Below are positions 7,312 through 14,335 of a stretch of DNA of 18,421 bases, one piece after another; the first letter of the stretch is position 1, and each line of letters opens with the position of its first letter. Source of the DNA: Ferruginibacter sp. Lineage in GTDB: Bacteria; Bacteroidota; Bacteroidia; Chitinophagales; Chitinophagaceae. Under the pieces are notes generated by a model. That model was not told where the DNA came from. It saw nothing but the letters and a program-made list of their open reading frames with translations, and searched no databases. The DNA is taken from assembly GCA_018882645.1 (NCBI GenBank), contig VERM01000007.1:1-18421 (forward strand), read 5' to 3'. Made by a program: the position numbers and the translations under genes.

Positions 7312-8301
7312 ATGAAAGTTGCTGTTGTTGGTGCTACCGGTTTGGTAGGAACAAAAATGTTACAAGTCTTGGAAGAAAGAAATTTTCCCGTTACCGAGCT
7401 TTTGCCGGTGGCCTCTGAGAGATCTATAGGCAAGGAAATAAGATTCAAGGGGAAGCCCTTTAAAGTTGTAGGCATGCAGGATGCAATTGATGCAAGACCG
7501 TCTGTTGCCATTTTCTCTGCCGGAGGCAGTACTTCATTGGAGTGGGCGCCTAAATTTGCCGAAGCAGGGATTACTGTAATTGATAACTCCAGCGCATGGA
7601 GAATGGATCCTGCAAAAAAACTTGTTGTGCCGGAGGTAAATGCACATGTGCTTACTGAAAATGATAAAATCATAGCCAATCCCAATTGCTCTACCATTCA
7701 GATGGTGGTGGTTCTGAAACCATTACACGATAAGTATAAAATCAAAAGAGTGGTTGTCAGCACCTATCAAAGCGTAACGGGTACGGGAGTAAAAGCGGTT
7801 ACTCAACTCATGAATGAAAGAAAAGGAATTGATGGAGAAATGGCGTACAAGTATCCTATCGATTTGAACGTTATACCGCATATAGATGTCTTTCTGGAAA
7901 ACGGTTATACAAAAGAAGAGATGAAGATGACCAATGAGACTAAAAAAATTATGGAGGATGACTCTATTAAAGTAACGGCAACCTGTGTTCGCATCCCCAC
8001 CATGGGAGGACACAGCGAATCTGTGAATATTGAGTTTGAAAATGATTTTGACCTTGAAGCCGTAAAAAATATTATTGCATCAGCTCCAGGAGTTGTATTA
8101 AAGGATGATGTAGCCAATTTCATTTATCCCATGCCTCTAACGGCTCACGATAAAGACGATACGTTTGTCGGTCGCATTAGAAGAGATGAAACACAAGCAA
8201 ACACTCTTAATTGTTGGATTGTGAGTGATAATTTACGAAAAGGTGCCGCAACGAATGCGATTCAGATTGCAGAGTATCTGATGAGCAAGAAATTGATTTA
8301 A
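7312..8301 (+). CDS. asd: Aspartate-semialdehyde dehydrogenase
   Basis: This enzyme reduces L-aspartyl-4-phosphate to aspartate semialdehyde with NADPH, the branch-point step towards lysine/diaminopimelate, threonine and methionine. From the ATG at 7312 it has 329 residues, a normal length. It shows the Rossmann GATGLVG (7-13) at the very N-terminus, NSSAWRM (92-98), VPEVN (106-110), the catalytic NPNCST with Cys126, TYQSVTGTG (151-159), RIPTMGGHSE with Arg227 and the general-base His234, and a late GRIRRD. An upstream in-frame ATG at 7258 would add 18 residues before the Rossmann strand and overlaps the promoter box, so it was rejected. The gene converges on capA with 6 bp between stops. No other amino-acid pathway genes are adjacent. 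Confidence 0.97.
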   Translation: MKVAVVGATGLVGTKMLQVLEERNFPVTELLPVASERSIGKEIRFKGKPFKVVGMQDAIDARPSVAIFSAGGSTSLEWAPKFAEAGITVIDNSSAWRMDPAKKLVVPEVNAHVLTENDKIIANPNCSTIQMVVVLKPLHDKYKIKRVVVSTYQSVTGTGVKAVTQLMNERKGIDGEMAYKYPIDLNVIPHIDVFLENGYTKEEMKMTNETKKIMEDDSIKVTATCVRIPTMGGHSESVNIEFENDFDLEAVKNIIASAPGVVLKDDVANFIYPMPLTAHDKDDTFVGRIRRDETQANTLNCWIVSDNLRKGAATNAIQIAEYLMSKKLI

Positions 8302-8307
8302 ATTCTA

Positions 8308-9531
8308 CTATTGTTGAGTGTGTGGGAAAATATTCGTTTCCTTATTGGTGAGGTGATCGGTTGCTTCTTTCCAAATTGCTTTCAGCCTGCTGATATCACC
8401 CGGACTATAACTTAAGTGATCTGTAAGATTCTTATCATAAGCATTGATTGCATCTGCAACGGGTAATATTTTGAACCCTCCTTTTTGTGTGCTTACATAG
8501 GTAGGTATAAAGTCAATTTTACCTGTTTTTGTTATACCTGTAGATCTGTCTTTAATCAACTGCATTCGTATGATTACGCCATAATCGGTAAAAGGTTTTC
8601 TTTGGCCGGAAACGAAATTGCCCATTGAATAAATAACAAAGGTAGGCTTGTTGTTTTTGCTGATGATTTCTGTAGGTTGTAAGACATGAGGATGTGATCC
8701 AAAAATAAGATCCACGCCTAGCTCGCTCAGGTAATTGGCATATTTTTTCTGATAGTTGTTGGGATAACGCTCGTACTCATTTCCCCAATGAATAAACACA
8801 GCTATTTTATCTGCTCCTGTTTTTTGGGCTCTTTCCACATCTCTTTTCATTCTGCCCGAATCAATCATGTTTACACAAAACTCTTTTCCAACGGGAAGTG
8901 GAATGCCATTTGTGCTGAAGGTATAACCAAGAACAGCAATTTTAATTCCTTTGGCTTCAACGACCAGAGTTTGAGACGTGTCCTCTGCATTTTTATATGT
9001 TCCTGTATGCAGCAATCCTACTTTATCCAATGAGTCAATTGTTCTTTCAATCCCTTTGAATCGCCTGTCGAGAGAATGGTTATTTACATTGGTAGCCACA
9101 TCGAATCCTGCATCTTTCATGCCCTGCAGATAGGCAGCGGGAGTGTTGAATTGAGGATAACCTGAATAATTTTCATCCGGACCTGCAGTTACGGTTTCAA
9201 GATTGCCGAAACAAAGATCGGCAGAGGAAAGATATGGCTTAACGGCGCTGAATACTTCTGAAAAATCATATCCGGCAGATGTTTTAGCACTTTGATATTG
9301 AGGTGAATGACACATTAAATCACCAACGGCAACAATGGTAATAGTATCAGAACCACTTACATTGTAAGGAGCTGAGTTGTGTATGGAAGTATGAGGATCT
9401 GATGAATTTAAAATGACTTTACCGGAAAAGGAATATTCTATTGTGCCTGCCAACAGCAGGAGTGTAAGGTATAACGTAATAAATTTAATATTATTTTTTA
9501 GATATGTCAAGTCATTATCGATTGAAATCAT
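8308..9531 (-). CDS. CapA-family metallophosphatase-like protein
   Basis: The 407-residue protein belongs to the PGA_cap/CapA family, a calcineurin-like metallophosphatase fold first linked to poly-gamma-glutamate capsule export in Bacillus. A hydrophobic segment at ~16-36 suggests a membrane anchor or uncleaved signal with the domain outside. Metal-site motifs are GDLMCH (70-75), GNLE (109-112), NVNNHSLD (148-155), IHWGNEY (247-253), GSHPHVLQP (278-286) and YSMGNF (311-316); the set is complete. No capB/capC-like ligase genes are in the window, so a capsule role is not supported and another periplasmic phosphoesterase role is equally possible. The ATG at 9531 is the furthest upstream in frame and gives a sensible N-terminus. 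Confidence 0.88.
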   Translation of the reverse strand: MISIDNDLTYLKNNIKFITLYLTLLLLAGTIEYSFSGKVILNSSDPHTSIHNSAPYNVSGSDTITIVAVGDLMCHSPQYQSAKTSAGYDFSEVFSAVKPYLSSADLCFGNLETVTAGPDENYSGYPQFNTPAAYLQGMKDAGFDVATNVNNHSLDRRFKGIERTIDSLDKVGLLHTGTYKNAEDTSQTLVVEAKGIKIAVLGYTFSTNGIPLPVGKEFCVNMIDSGRMKRDVERAQKTGADKIAVFIHWGNEYERYPNNYQKKYANYLSELGVDLIFGSHPHVLQPTEIISKNNKPTFVIYSMGNFVSGQRKPFTDYGVIIRMQLIKDRSTGITKTGKIDFIPTYVSTQKGGFKILPVADAINAYDKNLTDHLSYSPGDISRLKAIWKEATDHLTNKETNIFPHTQQ

Positions 9532-9587
9532 TCAAATTTTATTTATAGTTCTATTTCTTATGTATAGAAGTTTTATAAAAGGGTTGA

Positions 9588-11129
9588 TTATGGATTCTTT
9601 TTGGATTGGGTTCCAGATTTCTTAACTCCCTGATTTGAGGCATTCAATTTCTTGGTTTGGGAAACTGTAATTACAGGAGCTCCTTTTTTCAGAGTTGTTT
9701 GTTGAGATGTTTTATTGATGTTGATGTTTTTATTTTTTGGCACCGTAACAGTTGCTTTATTTGTTGGGGTCTTGATCTGATTTGTTGTAGGTTTCGGCAT
9801 TGTTGTTTTTGCCGGAACTGTTGTTTTGTTCTTTGGGGTTGTAGTTGAGGTGTTAGAGTTTATATTTTTTGTAGCCGCAACAACTTTATTTGTTGGGGTC
9901 TTGATCTGATTTGTTGCAGGTTTCGGCATTATTGTTTTTGCCGGAACTGTTGCTTTGTTTTTTGGGGTTGTAGTTGAGGTATTGGAGTTTATTTTTTTTG
10001 TAGCCGTAACAACTTTATTTGTTGGGGTCTTGATCTGATTTGTTGCAGGTTTCGGCATTGTTGTTTTTGCCGGAACTGTTGCTTTGTTTTTTAGGGTTGT
10101 TTTAATGTTGCCAGAAGGATTTTTTGTAATGACCTTTTTTGCTTTGGTAATGACAGTTGCTTTTTCTGTATGATTCTCATTAACCTTTTCCAAAGCTTCA
10201 TTGTTGCCATTCGATATAACTTCTTCTTTTTCGTAAAAATCCTTTTTATCATTGTTTATATCCGGCCAGGTATCTAGATTTTTGCTATATTCATCAATAG
10301 AAGGCGTTGTTGCCGGTTCAGGATTTTGTGATACAGCGGTTTGTTCTTCAAAATCGTTTTTATTATCATGTTTTGATTTCCGCGTAAAATCATTTTTGTT
10401 TACATATGCGGTAAAATCATTTTTAGTGAGAAAGAGTGTGTCACTTTTAAGTTGTTGAGTATTTACGTCTATAAAATACTCCGGATTGAATGAATAACCT
10501 TTATATCGAGCTTCAAAATGAAGGTGGGGACCAAAAGAGTGTCCGGTATTGCCTCCAAGTCCGATTTGTTGTCCACTGTAAACAAATTGATTGGGCTCAA
10601 CTTCAATCTTACTCAAGTGTGCGTATACGGTTTCAATTCCACTTAAGTGTCTGATGACAATGCAATTTCCAAAACCCGATTTGTTGTATTGTGCGTACCT
10701 CACAACACCGTCAAAAGCACTGAATACAGGATCTCCTGTTTTTAAATGAATATCCAATCCATGATGTTGTTTGCCCCATCTTTTTTTGTATGTGGAATTT
10801 ACTCGTCCATACCATGTTAACATAAAAGCCTCGTTATTTTTTACCAGAGGAAAAAGCATTTCTTCGGGCAAGTCCTCAAAATTGACATCATCATAACTAA
10901 AAGTGATCTCATTGTCCCAATTCTCAATGAAGACAGGGTCATTTTTCAAAAGATATTCACTTCTTAAAAGAGAAGAATCCTCAGGGAAAAAATCAGAACT
11001 GTTTCCCAAACGAGTGGTATCGGAAGGAGTATTAGCGAGGGAAGTTTTTGAAGTGAACAGCAAGCATCCCATTATAAATAAAAAAAATACAAATATTGCA
11101 TCATTTTTAAACAAAATTAATTTTCTCAT
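9588..11129 (-). CDS. M23 (LytM-type) metallopeptidase with long repetitive basic tail
   Basis: This is probably a periplasmic peptidoglycan endopeptidase of 513 residues. The ATG at 11129 starts the signal sequence MRKLILFKNDAIFVFFLFIMG and follows TATAGGAAA, an AGGA-type ribosome site. The longest frame adds 27 residues that cross the likely promoter. The M23 domain (~110-220) has all zinc and catalytic residues: HHGLD (His122, Asp126), VYAHLS (His171) and HLHFE (His202, His204). After it comes a linker with NDF repeated three times, then a Thr/Lys/Pro/Asn-rich tail to the C-terminus. The tail includes a 43-residue unit in nearly three copies (~347-464) and ends in lysines. The tail is not a recognised LysM or SPOR domain; it may be a spacer or bind polyanions. 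Confidence 0.9.
   Translation of the reverse strand: MRKLILFKNDAIFVFFLFIMGCLLFTSKTSLANTPSDTTRLGNSSDFFPEDSSLLRSEYLLKNDPVFIENWDNEITFSYDDVNFEDLPEEMLFPLVKNNEAFMLTWYGRVNSTYKKRWGKQHHGLDIHLKTGDPVFSAFDGVVRYAQYNKSGFGNCIVIRHLSGIETVYAHLSKIEVEPNQFVYSGQQIGLGGNTGHSFGPHLHFEARYKGYSFNPEYFIDVNTQQLKSDTLFLTKNDFTAYVNKNDFTRKSKHDNKNDFEEQTAVSQNPEPATTPSIDEYSKNLDTWPDINNDKKDFYEKEEVISNGNNEALEKVNENHTEKATVITKAKKVITKNPSGNIKTTLKNKATVPAKTTMPKPATNQIKTPTNKVVTATKKINSNTSTTTPKNKATVPAKTIMPKPATNQIKTPTNKVVAATKNINSNTSTTTPKNKTTVPAKTTMPKPTTNQIKTPTNKATVTVPKNKNININKTSQQTTLKKGAPVITVSQTKKLNASNQGVKKSGTQSKKNP
9738..10091. repeat. 129-bp in-frame tandem repeat in the M23 gene (about 2.7 copies)
   Basis: Landmarks such as TTTATTTGTTGGGGTC recur at 9756, 9885 and 10014, a constant 129-bp period (43 codons). 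The units are nearly identical at DNA level apart from scattered substitutions, so the expansion is recent. The unit encodes KNKATVPAKTTMPKP... and ends ...INSNTSTTTP. The period is a multiple of three, so copy-number change would keep the frame. Confidence 0.9.
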
Positions 11130-11170
11130 TTTCCTATACACATTTACGAATCTACAATTTGTTTCCGGTG

Positions 11171-11178
11171 CGAAGGTA
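11171..11178 (-). promoter_or_regulatory. Likely -7 box (TACCTTCG) for the M23 gene
   Basis: The minus strand reads TACCTTCG, one mismatch from TAnnTTTG, about 41 nt before the ATG at 11129. No good -33 TTG was found. It lies inside the N-terminal extension of the longest frame, which supports the later start. Confidence 0.4.
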
Positions 11179-11280
11179 AAAAAAATACGACGTTTTTTTA
11201 TATAAATCAATTATATTAATGTGTAAAAAACTGATAAATAAAAACGATTTTTTTAATCTAAAAGAGAATTAACAAAACCT

Positions 11281-11511
11281 TTAGGGAAGGGGGTCATAAC
11301 CATGTCCTCCGAGTGGATGACAGCGACCTAATCTTTTTACTGTCATCCACAGGCCTTTTAGTGGTCCGTATTTTTTTAACGCCTGCAAGCCATAATCCGA
11401 ACAGGTGGGCGTAAAGCGGCATTTAGGTCCCAGCAGTGGTGATAAAGTCCATTGATACAATTTAATCAACAGTATGAAAGGTACGCTTAATATCAGATTA
11501 ATGATTTTCAT
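11281..11511 (-). CDS. yidD: Membrane protein insertion efficiency factor YidD
   Basis: YidD is a small inner-membrane-associated protein that assists YidC-dependent membrane protein insertion. The 76 residues show the full signature: an N-terminal amphipathic/hydrophobic stretch, [18 protein letters not shown] with Cys31 and Cys37, then [17 protein letters not shown] with Cys64. Its ATG lies inside the end of rnpA (14-bp overlap), so the two are very likely translationally coupled. In many bacteria yidC follows; here the next gene on this strand is the M23 peptidase about 150 bp away. Confidence 0.96.
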   Translation of the reverse strand: MKIINLILSVPFILLIKLYQWTLSPLLGPKCRFTPTCSDYGLQALKKYGPLKGLWMTVKRLGRCHPLGGHGYDPLP

Positions 11512-11893
11512 GGTTTAGTGCAATAAGTTTATTCAAAACCATGCCGGTTTTTTTATAAATCTCTTTGTAATCGGGCAGATCTTTTCCTATATAAATGACA
11601 AAGAAAGTCAGGTTTTTATTGGCATGAATCAGATGTTCGTTCAGTTGGTTTTTTTGCAGTCGGTATGCTTCTCTGATCAGGCGTTTGATTCTGTTTCGGT
11701 CAACTGCTTTTTTAAAATGTTTGCTGCCTACCGAAATGCCGACTTGAAGTACATTTTCTGTGGTTGCTGATTGCCAGTATACTTTAATCGGGAAAATGGT
11801 AAACTGCTGTCCTTCGGCAAAAAGACTACTGATGGCCTTTCTGCTTTTCAGCTTTTCTTGTTTTTTAAAAAAATATCGTTGAGTCGTTTTCAA
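11498..11893 (-). CDS. rnpA: Ribonuclease P protein component
   Basis: RnpA is the protein subunit of RNase P, which helps the catalytic RNA bind and cleave pre-tRNA leaders. The 131-residue basic protein carries the family RNR motif in [18 protein letters not shown] (61-78) and an N-terminal [13 protein letters not shown] block. It lies 116 bp downstream of rpmH and overlaps yidD by 14 bp. A strong hairpin with a T-tract separates it from rpmH, so its level may depend on read-through or on a separate promoter that I did not identify. Confidence 0.95.
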   Translation of the reverse strand: MKTTQRYFFKKQEKLKSRKAISSLFAEGQQFTIFPIKVYWQSATTENVLQVGISVGSKHFKKAVDRNRIKRLIREAYRLQKNQLNEHLIHANKNLTFFVIYIGKDLPDYKEIYKKTGMVLNKLIALNHENH

Positions 11894-11948
11894 TCAAAAA
11901 TAAAGAAATGAAAAATGGATTAGATTGATTTCGCCTACAATAAGGTAT

Positions 11949-11976
11949 AAAAATAGCCTTTGCAAGGCAAAGGCTA
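11949..11976 (-). terminator. Intrinsic terminator/attenuator between rpmH and rnpA
   Basis: A perfect 9-bp stem (TAGCCTTTG with CAAAGGCTA, 11954-11962 and 11968-11976) has a 5-nt loop. On the minus strand it runs straight into TTTTTATA (five T at 11953-11949). The form is that of a rho-independent terminator just past rpmH. In the conserved rpmH-rnpA order it would let rpmH be made in excess over rnpA. Confidence 0.7.
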
Positions 11977-12009
11977 GAATAATTTTTTGGATTCGGAGAA
12001 CCCGGCACT

Positions 12010-12177
12010 CTATTTTTTTGAACCGTGTTCATCAGAAACCGTCAATTTATGACGTCCTTTTGCCCTGCGGCTTGCCAAAACTTTACGACCATTGGCATCC
12101 TGCATACGTGCACGGAAACCATGAACAGATTTTCTGCGGCGTGTGTGAGGCTGGTAGGTTCTTTTTTTTCCTGGCAT
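12010..12177 (-). CDS. rpmH: 50S ribosomal protein L34
   Basis: L34 is a small, very basic protein of the large ribosomal subunit. The 55 residues read [20 protein letters not shown] at the N-terminus, followed by FRARM, then [20 protein letters not shown], matching the L34 pattern K-R-T-x-Q-P...HGFRxRM...GRxVLxxRRxKGRxxL. A short acidic-to-basic tail DEHGSKK extends it slightly beyond the typical length of about 45-50. It lies upstream of rnpA and yidD in the usual order. The leader is 83 nt and contains a GC-rich hairpin, with a -7 box at its head. Confidence 0.96.
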   Translation of the reverse strand: MPGKKRTYQPHTRRRKSVHGFRARMQDANGRKVLASRRAKGRHKLTVSDEHGSKK

Positions 12178-12226
12178 TGTTTAAAAATTTTCCTTTTACA
12201 AATAGGGTTTCAATCAGTTTCAATAG

Positions 12227-12242
12227 CCGGGCACCATCCCGG
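12227..12242 (-). promoter_or_regulatory. GC-rich hairpin in the rpmH leader
   Basis: CCGGG and CCCGG arms (12227-12231, 12238-12242) enclose a 6-nt loop about 20 nt from the inferred transcript start. No T-tract follows it on the minus strand, so it is not a terminator. It could be a regulatory or stabilising leader structure for L34, but this is inference from one sequence. Confidence 0.35.
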
Positions 12243-12260
12243 TTTCTTGTGAAAGGATTG

Positions 12261-12268
12261 CAAAGGTA
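12261..12268 (-). promoter_or_regulatory. -7 box (TACCTTTG) for rpmH
   Basis: An exact TAnnTTTG match lies on the minus strand, 83 nt before the rpmH ATG. No clear -33 TTG was found at standard spacing. Apart from this box and the leader hairpin, I recognise nothing in the gap 12178-12350. Confidence 0.5.
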
Positions 12269-12350
12269 GGTTTTTCCATTAAAAAAACGAATAGTTATCA
12301 AAGAATTTGCCGGATTTAAAGCTGTTTAGTACTCAAATTGCTCCTAAAAA

Positions 12351-13172
12351 TTATAGAACAAGTTTCTCAGACCGAACTTCGGCACCAAAAAATGTTGTGG
12401 CGCGACTATTAAATTCCTCAGTTTTTCCTGTTGTATAAAATTTTTTTTCGGCGTTCTTACTGCAAGCGATCTCTATTTCAGGATGTCGTTTCAGATAGTT
12501 CATTAGGCTGTCTGCAATGATCTTTCCCTGTGAGATGATGCGAGTTGAACCGGGGGTATATTTTTTTATTTTTTCCAACAATAGAGGGTAATGGGTGCAT
12601 GCGAGCAAAAGGGTATCAATGGATTCGTCTTTCGTCAGTATGTGGTCAATATGTTTCTTTACAAAAAAATCGGCTTCGGAGGTTTGATGTTTATTTTCTT
12701 CCACCAGTGACACCCATTCCGGACATGCCTCCTGGGTGACTTTTATTTGTGGAAAGAACTTTGCTATTTCTATGAGATAGGAGTCTGAATGTACCGTTCC
12801 GGTCGTGCCTAAAATTCCCACATGACCTGTATTGCTGTAATGACCGATAACTTCTGAGGTCGGCCTTATCACTCCTAAAACCCTTTTACTGTTATCAATA
12901 ATCGGCAGGTCTTTTTGTTGAATGGTTCTCAGTGCTTTTGCGGAAGCGGTATTGCACGCAAGAATGACAAGAGAACAACCCTGATTCAAAAACCATTTAA
13001 CAGCTTCTAGCGTGTATTCGTAAACGGTATCATACGATTTCGTTCCGTATGGTGCACGGGCATTGTCTCCCAAATAAACATAATCATACCCGGGCATTGT
13101 GGCAACTATTTCTTTTAAAATAGTGAGACCTCCATATCCGCTGTCAAATACACCGATGGGTCCAGACTTCAT
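12351..13172 (-). CDS. murI: Glutamate racemase
   Basis: MurI interconverts L- and D-glutamate without a cofactor, supplying D-Glu for peptidoglycan precursors in the cytoplasm. The 273-residue protein has the expected length. It shows GVFDSGYGGLTIL with Asp10-Ser11, APYG (40-43), the first catalytic cysteine in LACNTAS (Cys73), EACPEWVSLVE (148-158) and the second catalytic cysteine in ACTHYP (Cys192), so the two-base mechanism is intact. It is the last gene of the envelope cluster, 61 bp after the second ompH-like gene. A terminator hairpin lies in that gap and a -7 box abuts the ATG, so murI is probably transcribed on its own as well. Confidence 0.96.
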   Translation of the reverse strand: MKSGPIGVFDSGYGGLTILKEIVATMPGYDYVYLGDNARAPYGTKSYDTVYEYTLEAVKWFLNQGCSLVILACNTASAKALRTIQQKDLPIIDNSKRVLGVIRPTSEVIGHYSNTGHVGILGTTGTVHSDSYLIEIAKFFPQIKVTQEACPEWVSLVEENKHQTSEADFFVKKHIDHILTKDESIDTLLLACTHYPLLLEKIKKYTPGSTRIISQGKIIADSLMNYLKRHPEIEIACSKNAEKKFYTTGKTEEFNSRATTFFGAEVRSEKLVL

Positions 13173-13176
13173 GTTT

Positions 13177-13184
13177 CAAAAATA
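13177..13184 (-). promoter_or_regulatory. Possible -7 box (TATTTTTG) overlapping the terminator T-tract upstream of murI
   Basis: The minus strand reads TATTTTTG, an exact TAnnTTTG match, only 4 nt before the murI ATG. The same five T form the tract of the preceding terminator. No good -33 box was found, so a chance match is possible. Confidence 0.35.
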
Positions 13185-13216
13185 CCAAAGCCATCCCGTA
13201 AATGGAGATGGCTTTG
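13181..13216 (-). terminator. Intrinsic terminator between the second ompH-like gene and murI
   Basis: A perfect 10-bp stem (CAAAGCCATC with GATGGCTTTG; arms 13186-13195 and 13207-13216) has an 11-nt loop. On the minus strand GTATTTTTG follows it directly. It starts 18 bp after the ompH-like stop codon and is the strongest terminator in the window. Confidence 0.8.
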
Positions 13217-13233
13217 TAATAAAAATTTATGGA

Positions 13234-13755
13234 TTAGGGTCTTTTGGGCTGTGTGGCAGTTGATTTGATTCCGAGTTTCTTCTTGACCAGAGCCAGCACA
13301 TCGTCTCCGGGTGGGCCAACAATCACGGAATTGCTGTCAAGTATGTAAGCATAACCGCTTTCTTTGGCAACAGCACGAATGGCTTCAAACGCTTTGTTAC
13401 GAATGGGAATTATCTTTTTTTGAGCTTCTTGCTGATACATTTCCTGCGCCTGCTGATTCCAGCTTTGAACACGCTGGTAGAGCGAAACCAATTCATTTTT
13501 TTTGATTTCTTTCATGCTGGGTGATAGCTTCAGGGAGTCTTTAACAAAAATACTGTCTTTGTCGTTGAGCTCTTTCATCATGTCTTGCCCTTGTTGAGCA
13601 AGTGAAGTTTGATATTCTTTCAGCTCCGCTTCTGCTTTTTCGGCTTCCGGCATAGCAGCTATCAATTCCTCCGTGTTGATGTATCCTGTTTTATTTTGGG
13701 CTGATGCAATGTATGTGCTGAAGGACACGATTGCAAGAATGATTAATTTTCTCAT
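13234..13755 (-). CDS. OmpH/Skp-family periplasmic chaperone (second copy)
   Basis: Skp/OmpH proteins are trimeric periplasmic chaperones that hold unfolded outer-membrane proteins on their way to the BAM complex. The 173-residue product has a signal peptide (MRKLIILAIVSFSTYIASAQ, cleavage after Gln20), a short strand GYINTEELIAAMPE, a long charged helical region (~37-125, Gln/Glu/Lys rich, probable coiled coil) and a closing AKESGYAYILDSNS strand, the family's usual ending. The tail adds GPPGDDVLALVKKKLGIK and a basic end. It follows the first copy by 23 bp and clearly belongs to the same operon. A terminator follows its stop. Confidence 0.92.
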   Translation of the reverse strand: MRKLIILAIVSFSTYIASAQNKTGYINTEELIAAMPEAEKAEAELKEYQTSLAQQGQDMMKELNDKDSIFVKDSLKLSPSMKEIKKNELVSLYQRVQSWNQQAQEMYQQEAQKKIIPIRNKAFEAIRAVAKESGYAYILDSNSVIVGPPGDDVLALVKKKLGIKSTATQPKRP

Positions 13756-13778
13756 TGATTTTATTTTTTCTAGTTAAT

Positions 13779-14288
13779 TTATTTATTCCCCATTAGCCTT
13801 AAAACATCGTCGCTTCTGTCGAGTTTTGGGTCTGCAAATATAACGGTAATTCCTTCACTTTTATCAAGTATAAAATCATATTGATTTTCGGCCGCAAGTT
13901 TTTGGATGGCATTATATAGTTTATCCTGAATAGGCTTAACCAGTTCTCCTCTTTTTTTAAATAAATCTCCTTCAAATCCAAAGCGTTTTTTTTGCAGATC
14001 CAGCAGTTCTTTTTCTTTATTAAAAATCTCATCTTCTCTTTTCTGTTTGAGATTGTCGGCCAGCATGATTTGTTCTGCTTCAAAGTCTTTACGCATTTTA
14101 AGAACGGCGGCCTGTTTCTGATCTATTTCCTGCTGCCACATTTCCGTAAACTGATCCAGTTTTTTTTGTGCGTCCTTATATTCAGGTATTTTTCCGAGAA
14201 TATATTTAGAATCAATCACTGCGTATCGTTGGGCAAAGGATATGCCTGAAGACAGAAGTATAAGAAGCAGTAGAAAATATTTTTTCAT
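13779..14288 (-). CDS. OmpH/Skp-family periplasmic chaperone (first copy)
   Basis: This 169-residue paralogue of the next gene has the same plan: a signal peptide (MKKYFLLLLILLSSGISFAQ, cleavage after Gln20), RYAVIDSKYILGKIPEYKDA, a charged coiled-coil region (~38-118) and a C-terminal NQYDFILDKSEG. I placed the start at the ATG at 14288. The longer open frame adds 79 residues that overlap the end of bamA in another frame and would bury the signal peptide. It lies 47 bp after bamA. The two copies are divergent in sequence, so the duplication is old, and they may have different clients. Confidence 0.93.
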   Translation of the reverse strand: MKKYFLLLLILLSSGISFAQRYAVIDSKYILGKIPEYKDAQKKLDQFTEMWQQEIDQKQAAVLKMRKDFEAEQIMLADNLKQKREDEIFNKEKELLDLQKKRFGFEGDLFKKRGELVKPIQDKLYNAIQKLAAENQYDFILDKSEGITVIFADPKLDRSDDVLRLMGNK

Positions 14289-14335
14289 TTTTAAGAATTC
14301 GTTTGAGTGTTTGTGAAATTGTTCCAAGCCGAAGA

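Noticed and set aside
8308..9531. Capsule (poly-gamma-glutamate) operon around the CapA-like gene
   Set aside because: No CapB or CapC homologue is present; neighbours are asd and an M23 peptidase on separate transcripts.
9657..9848. Plus-strand cysteine-rich frame opposite the M23 tail
   Set aside because: It is the antisense shadow of the Thr/Lys/Asn-rich repeats, has no start signals, and its composition follows from the repeat on the other strand.
11130..11210. Extended N-terminus of the M23 peptidase
   Set aside because: It crosses the likely promoter and hides the signal sequence; the ATG at 11129 has an AGGA ribosome site.
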